Assembly: GCF_002563635.1 (NCBI RefSeq)
Contig: NZ_PDIZ01000001.1
Coordinates: forward strand, 2,666,001-2,730,000
DNA from: Bacillus sp. es.036
Lineage (GTDB): Bacteria; Bacillota; Bacilli; Bacillales; Guptibacillaceae
Length of the DNA stretch: 64,000 bases
Direction: 5' to 3'
A program made the position numbers and the translations under genes. This document shows, piece by piece, positions 26,836 through 33,766 of this stretch (the stretch's first letter is position 1; each line of letters begins with the position of its first letter). The notes beneath the pieces are model-generated. The model was not told the origin of the DNA. It worked only from the letters and a program-made list of their open reading frames with translations, and made no database searches.

Positions 26836-27654
26836 TTATGCAGCTGTTTGGCTGGTTTGAGTTCGATATTGTATCGGGCTTAAACCAGCCAATTTTGCTT
26901 TTACGCGTTCATGGTTATAATAGTCCACGTATACCTCAAGTTTTCTTTTCAGTTCTTCATAAGAGACAAGCTCTTCTCCATAATACATTTCTTGTTTGAG
27001 AATCCCGAAGAAGTTCTCCATGGCCGCATTATCGGCACAGGTTGCTTTTCTGGACATACTCTGGAAGATTCGATTCTTCTTTAATGTCTTCACCCACGTG
27101 TTGTGCTGATAATGCCAGCCTTGATCTGAGTGGATGGTGGTCCGGTATTTGGCTTCCGTTCGAATGGTTTCTAACGCTTCAGTCAAAGGCTTTAAAACAA
27201 GATTGAGTGCGGGTCGGTTGGAAATCCCAAAAGAAACAATTTCTCCATTAAATAAGTCCATCATCGGGCTCAAATAAAGCTTTTCATTTCCTCTACATTT
27301 AAATTCAGTCACATCTGTGACGATTTTTTGGAGACGGACGGACGTATTGAATCTGCGTTTCAATCGGTTTTGAGCCACTTTTCCAACCGTACCTTTGTAC
27401 GATTTATACCGGGATTTCCGAGTGAATTTTTCACACTTCAATCCCAACTCACTCATCATTCCTTGCACTTTTTTGTGGTTGATGACATATCCCTGGTTTC
27501 GAAGCGCTAAGTAAATGCGGCGATATCCGTATTTTCCCTCGTGCTTATGGAAGAGTTCCTTGATCACTTCTTTCCACTCTTTATTTGGATCTTCGTTCTT
27601 TAATTGCGTTACCTGGTAATGATAGGTGGCCTCGGGAATGGCTACTCTCCGCAA
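26836..27654 (-). CDS. IS3-family transposase OrfB (DDE integrase core)
   Basis: A 272-residue catalytic half of the transposase. An HTH_21-like region (YGYRRIYLALRNQGYVINHKK) precedes the rve core; catalytic residues are Asp114 (IVTDVTEF), Asp177 (IHSDQGW) and Glu213 (NAAMENFFGILK), with the D-35-E spacing of the family. The standalone start would be TTG without a clear ribosome binding site. The frame is open upstream through an A8G run, so it is probably made as an OrfAB fusion by -1 frameshifting. Confidence 0.95.
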   Translation of the reverse strand: MRRVAIPEATYHYQVTQLKNEDPNKEWKEVIKELFHKHEGKYGYRRIYLALRNQGYVINHKKVQGMMSELGLKCEKFTRKSRYKSYKGTVGKVAQNRLKRRFNTSVRLQKIVTDVTEFKCRGNEKLYLSPMMDLFNGEIVSFGISNRPALNLVLKPLTEALETIRTEAKYRTTIHSDQGWHYQHNTWVKTLKKNRIFQSMSRKATCADNAAMENFFGILKQEMYYGEELVSYEELKRKLEVYVDYYNHERVKAKLAGLSPIQYRTQTSQTAA

Positions 27655-27662
27655 AGCGTCCT

Positions 27663-28226
27663 TTAATTTGAATCCTTTTTTTTTGAGTTCGAATACCAGC
27701 GCTGCTTGTGCTTTTCGAGATAGGCATTCGGGTTCTCCTGAAAAGCTTTTAACTTTTTTAGATAGGAAATCTCTAATCGCAGAAGCTCATTTTCGCGTTC
27801 TAGTTGTTCTTCACGCGTTAACTCTTTTTCTGATTTCGATGATTGTTGTTTGTGATTTTTTGGCATAGGTGGCCGTCCTTTCGCTTTTTCTTGGAGGCCT
27901 CCGATTCCTTCCTTCCGTAATGTACTAGACCAATTCGCAATTAACGAAGGATTGTTCATTTTAAAGGCAATCGCAGTCTCCCGATAAGAAGCGCCTGTCT
28001 GTTTCATAAAGTTTAATACATTTAACTTAAATTGGACAGGGAAGACTTGTCTTGAACGCTTTCTCTTCAATCCCTCTTCTCCAAAGGTTTGATAAGCACG
28101 AACCCAACCAATGATGGGGGATTTATGAGGCATTCCATACTTTTTGGCTAATAAAGTGTATCCCAGAGATCCTTGGAGATACTCCATTACCACTTCTAAT
28201 TTAAATTTTTCACTATACTTTGCCAT
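27663..28226 (-). CDS. IS3-family transposase OrfA (HTH and leucine zipper)
   Basis: A 187-residue DNA-binding half. Two helix-turn-helix units (residues about 1-50 and 60-110: YSEKFKLEVVMEYLQGSLGY, FKLNVLNFMKQTGASYRE) are followed by a coiled coil, ELTREEQLERENELLRLEIS, typical of IS150-group OrfA. The ATG at 28226 is 7 bases from GGGGTG. That site lies in the 3' arm of a 14-bp hairpin on RNA entering from outside the element. No damage is visible. Confidence 0.95.
   Translation of the reverse strand: MAKYSEKFKLEVVMEYLQGSLGYTLLAKKYGMPHKSPIIGWVRAYQTFGEEGLKRKRSRQVFPVQFKLNVLNFMKQTGASYRETAIAFKMNNPSLIANWSSTLRKEGIGGLQEKAKGRPPMPKNHKQQSSKSEKELTREEQLERENELLRLEISYLKKLKAFQENPNAYLEKHKQRWYSNSKKKDSN
27675..27683 (-). 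other. programmed -1 frameshift site, A8G
   Basis: Near the end of OrfA the minus strand has eight A followed by GG, including A-AAA-AAG in the OrfA frame. The -1 frame from here reads without a stop (KKGFKLKDALRR...) into OrfB. Confidence 0.75.
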
Positions 28227-28233
28227 ACAAAAA

Positions 28234-28272
28234 CACCCCGAAAGTTAGTTTTTAACTCTAACTTTCGGGGTG
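28234..28272 (-). repeat. internal hairpin covering the tnpA ribosome binding site
   Basis: CACCCCGAAAGTTA (28234-28247) and TAACTTTCGGGGTG (28259-28272) form a perfect 14-bp inverted repeat with an 11-base loop. The tnpA site GGGGTG (28234-28239, minus strand) is buried in it on any transcript that enters through the right end. Confidence 0.85.
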
Positions 28273-28279
28273 CACTACC

Positions 28280-28296
28280 CTGAGGGCGTTTTTATG
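28280..28296. other. right half of the IS-disrupted yutG/yutF terminator
   Basis: The second CTG copy, then AGGGCGTTTTTAT, overlapping the yutF stop codon; see 26791-26805. Confidence 0.85.
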
Positions 28297-29056
28297 TGCT
28301 CCATTCATCTAATGTTTGAACGGTATACGTTGGGAGCTTTTCCACTGACTCCAAGTGTTCTTTCGTCGTGACACCCGTATGCACAAGCAGGGTATCTAAC
28401 CCTGCGTTAATGCCTGCAAGGATATCTGTCCGGTAATTATCCCCTACCATTAACGTCTCTTCCTTAGATGTGCCGAGCTGTGCCAAAGCTTGTTCCATAA
28501 TAATCGGTTCAGGCTTCCCAATAAAAATCGGATCCGTTTCTGTTGAAACAGAAACCACTGAAGTTAATGAACCATTACCAGGTAGCAATCCACGTTCTGT
28601 TGGAATCGCAATATCGCCATTAGTCGATATAAACGTAGCCCCGTTTCGAACGGCAATACAAGCTTTAGCAAATTTTTCATAAGTAATTGAGCGGTCAATG
28701 CCAACGACAACGTAATCTGGATGATCGTCTTGAAGGGTTAGTCCTTCATCCGTTAACGCATCACGAATCCCTTCTTCACCGATTACATACACCGATGCAT
28801 CATTCTTCTTATGTGAGATATAGCTTGCTGTCGCCATGCTTGTTGTAAACACATGATCTGGCGTGCAAGGAACACCAAATGCCTCAAGCTTCTCAGACAC
28901 TTGCTCTTTCCGTTTTGATGAATTGTTCGTCACAAATAAATAAGGAAGTTTCGCTTCCTTTAAACGCTTCACGAATTGAACTGCCTCATGAATCTTTTCA
29001 GTACCTCGGTACATGGTACCATCTAGATCAATTAAATATCCTTTATAGTTTTTCAT
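28292..29056 (-). CDS. yutF: HAD-family phosphatase, NagD-like (YutF)
   Basis: A 254-residue HAD hydrolase, subfamily IIA (TIGR01457 type). Motif I is IDLDGTMY (nucleophile Asp10, acid Asp12), motif II VTNNSSKR near residue 42, motif III GKPEP with its Lys near residue 180, and motif IV VGDNYRTDI near residue 203. These enzymes dephosphorylate small sugar or nucleotide phosphates. GGAGG precedes the ATG. Its terminator has been separated from it by the IS, so transcripts may continue into the transposase genes. Confidence 0.92.
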   Translation of the reverse strand: MKNYKGYLIDLDGTMYRGTEKIHEAVQFVKRLKEAKLPYLFVTNNSSKRKEQVSEKLEAFGVPCTPDHVFTTSMATASYISHKKNDASVYVIGEEGIRDALTDEGLTLQDDHPDYVVVGIDRSITYEKFAKACIAVRNGATFISTNGDIAIPTERGLLPGNGSLTSVVSVSTETDPIFIGKPEPIIMEQALAQLGTSKEETLMVGDNYRTDILAGINAGLDTLLVHTGVTTKEHLESVEKLPTYTVQTLDEWST

Positions 29057-29093
29057 TTTTTCTTCCTCCTTTTATTTATCCAACCCACAAGAA

Positions 29094-29123
29094 AACCGCT
29101 TTCATTTATCGAAAGCGGTTCCT
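29094..29123 (-). terminator. hairpin terminator upstream of yutF
   Basis: AACCGCTTTC and GAAAGCGGTT pair around a 7-base loop; on the minus strand TTTTC follows. It overlaps the stop of a possible 26-codon frame and separates yutE from yutF. Confidence 0.7.
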
Positions 29124-29182
29124 CGGTCGTGTTTTTGAATGGATAACGTTAGCTGCTTTTCACGTTTTTTACTACCTCTCAT
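29102..29182 (-). CDS. possible 26-residue basic peptide between yutE and yutF
   Basis: ATG 29182, behind AGAAGGGTG at 7 bases, opens 26 codons starting MRGSKKREKQLTLS; the stop lies in the terminator stem. Lys/Arg-rich, no membrane segment. The good ribosome binding site and the terminator at the end argue for a gene, but it is very short and unrecognised. Confidence 0.35.
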   Translation of the reverse strand: MRGSKKREKQLTLSIQKHDRGTAFDK

Positions 29183-29225
29183 CAAAAACACCCTTCTTTC
29201 TTTACATGCTTCGATTATTCAAGTT

Positions 29226-29672
29226 TTAATGATGATTGTCTGGAAGAAAAGCTGAGACTGCGCCCAATTCTTTCGTTAAGTACTTTCTAATATCAGCAGG
29301 AAATTGCTCAAGTGCACTGAGATTTTTCCGTAGGTTTTGCTCCAATGCTCCATGTTGAAGATTAACATACTCCTGCATAAGCGGTTTTCTCATACCCACT
29401 ACTTCTTTTAACCGAACAGCATTCTCAGAGGAAATCACTTTTTCATCAGATAAAATTTCAATAATATCCTCATAACTACCCGGATCTCGCATAATAAAAC
29501 CATCGATCATGCTGTTTCCGACATCGATCATGCTTTCAATAAAAACATGATGAAGTCTCTCTAATCCAAGCATGTGAAGTTCCGTCTGAAAAGAACTTTC
29601 TTTTAATATCCCAATCATTTTATCAAAATAAATGAGCTGTTCTTCAATTTTCTTACGATCCACAAAGTACAT
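29226..29672 (-). CDS. yutE: DUF86/HepT-like protein (YutE)
   Basis: A 148-residue helical protein of the DUF86 (HepT-like) family; the conserved region is MIDGFIMRDPGSYEDIIEIL near residue 60. HepT proteins form toxin-antitoxin pairs with MNT nucleotidyltransferases, but no MNT gene is adjacent and the chromosomal YutE group is conserved as a single gene, so a toxin role should not be assumed. CAGGTG precedes the ATG. Confidence 0.82.
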   Translation of the reverse strand: MYFVDRKKIEEQLIYFDKMIGILKESSFQTELHMLGLERLHHVFIESMIDVGNSMIDGFIMRDPGSYEDIIEILSDEKVISSENAVRLKEVVGMRKPLMQEYVNLQHGALEQNLRKNLSALEQFPADIRKYLTKELGAVSAFLPDNHH

Positions 29673-29823
29673 AGAAATACACCTGCCTCTAATCCAATCG
29701 ATATAAATACTTTTCTTTAGTGTATCATATCCTAAAATGCAAAAGCTTACATTTTCTATCGAAGCTTGTATGACAACGCTTCATAAGATGGTATGATAGC
29801 GTTAACTAGAAAAGGAGGGTGCT

Positions 29824-30099
29824 ATGATGGAAGATGAACGACTCATCTACGACGAACAGGAGGCTACTGAAGCAAGGTTCGTGTGCTTTATGGGAAGCAA
29901 TCATCGGTTTGACCTTTGTATTGTAAAATCAGATCGCTTTTATGGAAAATCGTTAGTCCTCGATATTCAAGGAGGCAAATTTGCAATTATCGGCCACGAT
30001 GATCTAAATGAGCCAGGAAACCTCGAGCATGCCTACTCTCTCAACGAGGAAGATGCCGAAGAACTTCGCAACTTCTTGAGAGAAGTTCTAAGTCACTAA
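29824..30099 (+). CDS. DUF3055 protein
   Basis: A 91-residue protein with TKARFVCFMG-type and FDLCIVKSDRFYGKSLVLDI and FAIIGHDDLNEPG segments characteristic of the DUF3055 family conserved in Bacillaceae, of unknown function. The ribosome binding site AGGAGGGTG lies just before two ATGs (29824, 29827). It is followed at about 50 bases by a small gene whose start is covered by a hairpin. Confidence 0.85.
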   Translation: MMEDERLIYDEQEATEARFVCFMGSNHRFDLCIVKSDRFYGKSLVLDIQGGKFAIIGHDDLNEPGNLEHAYSLNEEDAEELRNFLREVLSH

Positions 30100-30113
30100 T
30101 ATTTTAGTTAGCA

Positions 30114-30149
30114 ATGAATACACTACCTCCTAAGGTGGTGTTTATTCAT
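30114..30149 (+). promoter_or_regulatory. hairpin enclosing ribosome binding site and start codon
   Basis: ATGAATACACTACC pairs with GGTGGTGTTTATTCAT (one bulge, one mismatch) around TCCTAA. The AAGGTGG site and most of the ATG at 30148 lie in the 3' arm, so this leader could limit translation of the next gene. Confidence 0.6.
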
Positions 30150-30417
30150 GTTTGATGATGAAGATTATCAAGACTTTGCTAACGTAGAAAAAGGAAGAAA
30201 TTACGTCCTGCCAGAAGATACACCTGAGGGTCCATATGGTTCACCGGTAAATAAAAAGCTTGGTAAAACGACTCCATGGCGAGAAGGTCAGCGATCTTAC
30301 AGTGCGTTTAACTATGAGAATAAAAACCTTCACCAACACTTACCTCGTCAGGACCCTGGTTCCCATCCACCACACGATGATCCAGACAAGGATTCTGAAA
30401 AACCATACAAAGCATAA
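30148..30417 (+). CDS. hypothetical hydrophilic 89-residue protein
   Basis: A hydrophilic, proline-, histidine- and aspartate-rich protein with a likely disordered tail (HLPRQDPGSHPPHDDPDKD) and a central WREGQRSYSAFNYEN. There is no membrane segment or cysteine. The start ATG is clear, but its ribosome binding site is inside a hairpin. I do not recognise a named family; the bias resembles small spore or stress proteins. It ends in a terminator shared with yutD. Confidence 0.7.
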   Translation: MFDDEDYQDFANVEKGRNYVLPEDTPEGPYGSPVNKKLGKTTPWREGQRSYSAFNYENKNLHQHLPRQDPGSHPPHDDPDKDSEKPYKA

Positions 30418-30434
30418 GCCTACTCGGCTTATGC
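30412..30434. terminator. bidirectional terminator overlapping two stop codons
   Basis: GCATAAGCC and GGCTTATGC pair around TACTC; the stop codons of the convergent genes at 30417 and 30429 lie inside the stem. Confidence 0.75.
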
Positions 30435-30734
30435 TTCTTGTTGTTGCTTCTTAGGATTTTCTTTCTTTTGCTTTCTTAATACAAAGTAAGGACAGCCAAA
30501 ATTGCAGTATTCATATAAATAATCCAGTACCGTGCTGAATTTTGTATCAAATGTCGCTTTCTGATTGCGATCATCAAAAAATCCTTTTAATCGAAGCTGA
30601 CCGTATCCCCAGTCTCCGACAATATAGTCGTATTTATCTAGAATCTCACTATATCGAGCAAGAAAAGCTTCTTCGTTCCAGCCTTCTCTTTCATCTTTCA
30701 TCAACTCAAATGTATGTTGATTCACTTTTATCAT
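30429..30734 (-). CDS. yutD: DUF1027 protein YutD
   Basis: A 101-residue conserved protein of the YutD family. Diagnostic segments are EGWNEEAFLARYSEILDKYD and VGDWGYGQLRLKGFFDD near residue 38, and CNFGCPYFVLRK near residue 82. Function unknown; the family is widespread in Firmicutes. GAGGGAAG precedes the ATG. Confidence 0.9.
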   Translation of the reverse strand: MIKVNQHTFELMKDEREGWNEEAFLARYSEILDKYDYIVGDWGYGQLRLKGFFDDRNQKATFDTKFSTVLDYLYEYCNFGCPYFVLRKQKKENPKKQQQEA

Positions 30735-30859
30735 GCTACTTCCCTCATTTCAAATGGGCTCATTAGTCTAATGATACCTTTTTTATTGGAATTGTCCAAG
30801 TAATACCAGGAAAAAAGAAGCTTAGTTCGGTCATGATAACAGTATGGAGGTGAAGACAT

Positions 30860-31519
30860 TTGAAAAAACACATACTGCTTATCCTGCCACTTGCAATCGG
30901 AATTACGGCATGTCAGGGAGAAAATGCGACTGATTCCTTTGATCATGCAGATTTAACACCGGTCAAAACTGATCCAGAAGAGTATGGAATGAATACTGCA
31001 AACTCTCAGGAAAAGGCCAAAAAAGGCGGATTTGGTTACATTCGCCACACACGAAATACAAACAACATGAATTCTCAAAAGCAACCTGAAAACATTGCTT
31101 ACCTCGATCGTGATCGTATGTCTGATATGATCGGTTCGATGGCCATCGTGCTTCCTTATGTGAATGATGTGGCAACGCTAGTGACAGATGAAGAAGTGTT
31201 AATCGCCTATAAATCCACTTCGAAAGACCGTGATGCAACTGCTGATCAAGTTAAGAAAACAGCCCTCTCCGTTATCCCAAGATATTACCATGTGTATGTT
31301 TCTGACGAAGAAGGAATGATTGCAGAAGTCGAGCGATATCAAAATGCCTCTACAGCAACCGCAGATTTAGACCAAAGCATTGAAGAAACCATTGCCAAAA
31401 TGAAAAAAGCACCACAGGGCAAAAAAGTGAGTGATGGAGAGAATGAAAACGGTGAAATGAAAGGTGAAATGAATGAGGATTTAAACGATACAGGCGGAAA
31501 AGAAATGATGTCGAAGTAA
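30860..31519 (+). CDS. yutC: YhcN/YlaJ-type spore lipoprotein (YutC)
   Basis: A 219-residue lipoprotein: a short signal peptide with lipobox ITAC (Cys18), then a YhcN/YlaJ-like domain containing ERYQNASTATADLDQSIEET (around residue 155) and a Met/Asn/Glu-rich tail. The domain occurs in lipoproteins of spore membranes and germination-related systems. Start is TTG 30860, eight bases after GGAGGTG. The terminator is shared with lipA. Confidence 0.82.
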   Translation: MKKHILLILPLAIGITACQGENATDSFDHADLTPVKTDPEEYGMNTANSQEKAKKGGFGYIRHTRNTNNMNSQKQPENIAYLDRDRMSDMIGSMAIVLPYVNDVATLVTDEEVLIAYKSTSKDRDATADQVKKTALSVIPRYYHVYVSDEEGMIAEVERYQNASTATADLDQSIEETIAKMKKAPQGKKVSDGENENGEMKGEMNEDLNDTGGKEMMSK

Positions 31520-31520
31520 A

Positions 31521-31551
31521 AAAATCGGCCCTCAGCAGGCCGATTTTCATT
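31521..31551. terminator. bidirectional terminator yutC/lipA
   Basis: AAAATCGGCC and GGCCGATTTT pair around a 7-base loop between convergent genes. Confidence 0.92.
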
Positions 31552-31565
31552 TATTTCAGAGTAGC

Positions 31566-32453
31566 TTAGTTAGTTGCTTGTTTTGCAGCATTGACTTGTT
31601 CATCAGCATGGTATGAAGAACGTACCATTGGACCTGATTCACAGTGCTTAAATCCTTTTTCCAATGCGATATCCTTTAACTCAAGAAATTCTTGTGGTGT
31701 CCAATATTTTTCAACTTTTAAATGCTTTTTCGAAGGTTGTAAGTATTGGCCAAGCGTAACAATATCAACGTCGTGTGCGCGAAGATCGTCCAATGTTTGA
31801 ATAATTTCTTCTTTTGTTTCACCTAGTCCCAACATAATGCTTGATTTTGTAGGAATCTCAGGGTTCATTTCCTTGGCACGCTGAAGAAACTCGAGCGTAC
31901 GACGATATTTTGCACGTGCACGCACTCTTGGCGTTAAACGCTCCACTGTTTCAATATTATGATTCATGATGTCCGGTTTTGCATCCATAAGGGTTTCAAG
32001 CGCTTCGTATTGACCACCCATGTCAGAAGGAAGAACTTCAATTGAGCAGAATGGATTTTTTCTACGAATAGCTCGAACCGTTTCAGCAAATACAGCTGCA
32101 CCGCCATCTTTCAAATCATCTCGCGCTACTGCCGTGATGACGACGTGCTTTAAGCCCATTTGTTCAACCGAATCAGCAACACGCTCTGGTTCAGCCCAAT
32201 CTAGTTCTGTTGGAAGACCTGTTTTAACCGCACAGAAACGGCATGCGCGCGTACAAACATCACCAAGAATCATAAATGTCGCTGTTTTACGTACAGCCCA
32301 GCACTCATGAATATTAGGACAACGCGCTTCTTCACAGACCGTATGTAGTTTCTTCTCGCGCATCATCTTCTTAAGACCTTTATAGTTCTCGTTCGTATTT
32401 AATTTTATTTTCAACCATTCGGGTTTTCTTAGATACTCTTCTTTCTTACTCAA
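31566..32453 (-). CDS. lipA: lipoyl synthase
   Basis: A 295-residue radical-SAM enzyme that inserts two sulfurs into protein-bound octanoyl groups. The auxiliary-cluster cysteines are in [12 protein letters not shown], the radical-SAM CxxxCxxC in CTRACRFC, and the C-terminal RSSYHADEQ supplies the usual RSSYHA. TTG 32453 gives the family N-terminus [13 protein letters not shown] and has GAGGTG at 6 bases; an in-frame GTG three codons earlier overlaps that site. Its Fe-S clusters probably come from the SUF/YutM/YutI proteins seen here. Confidence 0.96.
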   Translation of the reverse strand: MSKKEEYLRKPEWLKIKLNTNENYKGLKKMMREKKLHTVCEEARCPNIHECWAVRKTATFMILGDVCTRACRFCAVKTGLPTELDWAEPERVADSVEQMGLKHVVITAVARDDLKDGGAAVFAETVRAIRRKNPFCSIEVLPSDMGGQYEALETLMDAKPDIMNHNIETVERLTPRVRARAKYRRTLEFLQRAKEMNPEIPTKSSIMLGLGETKEEIIQTLDDLRAHDVDIVTLGQYLQPSKKHLKVEKYWTPQEFLELKDIALEKGFKHCESGPMVRSSYHADEQVNAAKQATN

Positions 32454-32636
32454 TACATTCACCTCACCTATCGCTTTTCTGTATTAAAGAATACCATAGA
32501 TAACCCTTCGATTTCCATAAAAAGTGTGAATCTCGTGACGATTAAGACTTTAGACCTTCCATTATTTAGATCTAATGATTTACGATTTGAAATGCAAACT
32601 AAGTGTAATGACAAATAACGAAAGGAGAAGAAACGA

Positions 32637-33623
32637 TTGAGAAAATACAGTTTTCTTATCCTTGTTCTTTTCTTTCTCATACCAGCTACTGTTTTTTCTG
32701 CTGAAGTAGATGAAGATAAATTAAGGAACGAACGCATGATGCTGTTTCATAAGATGGAAGCCGTCACGCAAGTTCCTTGGTATCTTTACGCCGGAATTGA
32801 TCAATATGAACGAAGCATTAGGCGATCTCAAAAAGATATTCCTCGTGAAAAAGGAGCTGTAGCCATTTACATTGCCCCAGAAAAATGGACGGGCGCAGCA
32901 AATCCGAATAAGGAAGATACAAGCACAGAGTCGATTTCGTTTTTTGGCGGCATTGGACTTGATGGGAACGGTGATGGTAAAGCAGAGCGAACGAATGATG
33001 AAGATCTTCTTTATACGATTGGTGACTTCTTGCAAAAATACGGAACTTCGTTCGAAGACCTACAAATTGGATTATGGGACTTTTATCACCGCGATCAGGC
33101 GGTTCGAACCATTACAAGCAATAGTGCTGTTTACAAAAGATTCGAAACGCTAAAGCTAGATAAACATGCCTTTCCAGTCCCTCTGCACGCTAACTACAGC
33201 TATCGAAGCACGTGGGGTGACCGACGTGGTTGGGGAGGCCTTCGCATTCATGAAGGAACAGATATTTTTGCTTCTTATGGTGTTGGCGTTAAAGCCACAA
33301 GTTATGGAACTGTTGAAACAAAAGGATGGAATGAATACGGTGGTTGGCGGATTGGTATCCGGGACATTGATGGGAATTACCACTACTATGCACACCTAAA
33401 CGGTTTTGAAAAAGGGATTGAGAAGGGAAGCGTTGTTCAGCCTGGTGAAATCATTGGCTACGTTGGTAGCTCAGGATATGGCCCTAAAGGAACAGCCGGG
33501 AAATTTCCACCGCACCTGCATTACGGCATTTATAAAGATAATGGAAGGACAGAATGGTCATATGATCCATATCCTTCTTTACGACTTTGGGAACGCCAGG
33601 AAAGAGCGCGAAAAAAATCCTAA
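32637..33623 (+). CDS. yunA: M23-family LytM-type metallopeptidase (YunA)
   Basis: A 328-residue secreted protein with a signal peptide (residues 1-21, cleavage near FSA-EVD) and a C-terminal LytM domain. Zinc ligands are visible in RIHEGTDIF (His/Asp) and FPPHLHYGI (His-x-His). It should cleave peptide cross-links in the cell wall. An N-terminal segment of about 150 residues of unknown role precedes the domain, as in B. subtilis YunA. TTG start behind AAAGGAG. Confidence 0.9.
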   Translation: MRKYSFLILVLFFLIPATVFSAEVDEDKLRNERMMLFHKMEAVTQVPWYLYAGIDQYERSIRRSQKDIPREKGAVAIYIAPEKWTGAANPNKEDTSTESISFFGGIGLDGNGDGKAERTNDEDLLYTIGDFLQKYGTSFEDLQIGLWDFYHRDQAVRTITSNSAVYKRFETLKLDKHAFPVPLHANYSYRSTWGDRRGWGGLRIHEGTDIFASYGVGVKATSYGTVETKGWNEYGGWRIGIRDIDGNYHYYAHLNGFEKGIEKGSVVQPGEIIGYVGSSGYGPKGTAGKFPPHLHYGIYKDNGRTEWSYDPYPSLRLWERQERARKKS

Positions 33624-33624
33624 A

Positions 33625-33656
33625 AAAAGAAGAACTAGCGCGCTAGTTCTTCTTTT
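33625..33656. terminator. bidirectional terminator yunA/metS
   Basis: AAGAAGAACTAGCG and CGCTAGTTCTTCTT form a perfect stem; T runs lie on both sides. Confidence 0.92.
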
Positions 33657-33660
33657 AATT

Positions 33661-33765
33661 TTATTGTTTTTTTGAGACTCTAACAGCATTAAGAATACTT
33701 GCTGCAAGTCCTCCCCAGATAATGACCATTCCAACAATCATCATAAAGATCGCGCTACCCCCCAT
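33661..33765 (-). CDS. metS: 34-residue MetS-family small subunit of the NSS transporter
   Basis: ATG 33763-33765 behind GGAGGTAAG opens a 34-residue, single-span peptide (GGSAIFMMIVGMVIIWGGLA near the N-terminus, basic tail VRVSKKQ). This is the MetS pattern; in Corynebacterium glutamicum MetP and MetS together import methionine/alanine. It begins one base after the transporter stop codon, so the two form a two-gene operon. It is too short for routine gene calling. Confidence 0.85.
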   Translation of the reverse strand: MGGSAIFMMIVGMVIIWGGLAASILNAVRVSKKQ

Positions 33766-33766
33766 A

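Larger units (their letters stand above)
26806..28279 (-). mobile_element. IS3-family insertion sequence (IS150-like), 1474 bp
   Basis: A complete element with two overlapping frames on the minus strand. Imperfect terminal inverted repeats of about 24 bp (GGTAGTGACCCC at the left; GGTAGTGCACCCC read inward from the right) are flanked by a 3-bp direct repeat CTG (26803-26805 and 28280-28282). Both transposase frames look intact, so the copy may be active. It lies inside the loop of the former yutG/yutF terminator, with tnpA/B oriented like yutF. Confidence 0.92.

Noticed and set aside
29226-29672. Toxin-antitoxin system (HepT-like DUF86)
   Set aside because: No MNT nucleotidyltransferase partner beside it; the gene is the conserved single YutE.
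33085-33110. TTCGAAC word suggestive of a tRNA T-arm
   Set aside because: Inside yunA with no acceptor stem or other tRNA arms; no tRNA was found in the window.
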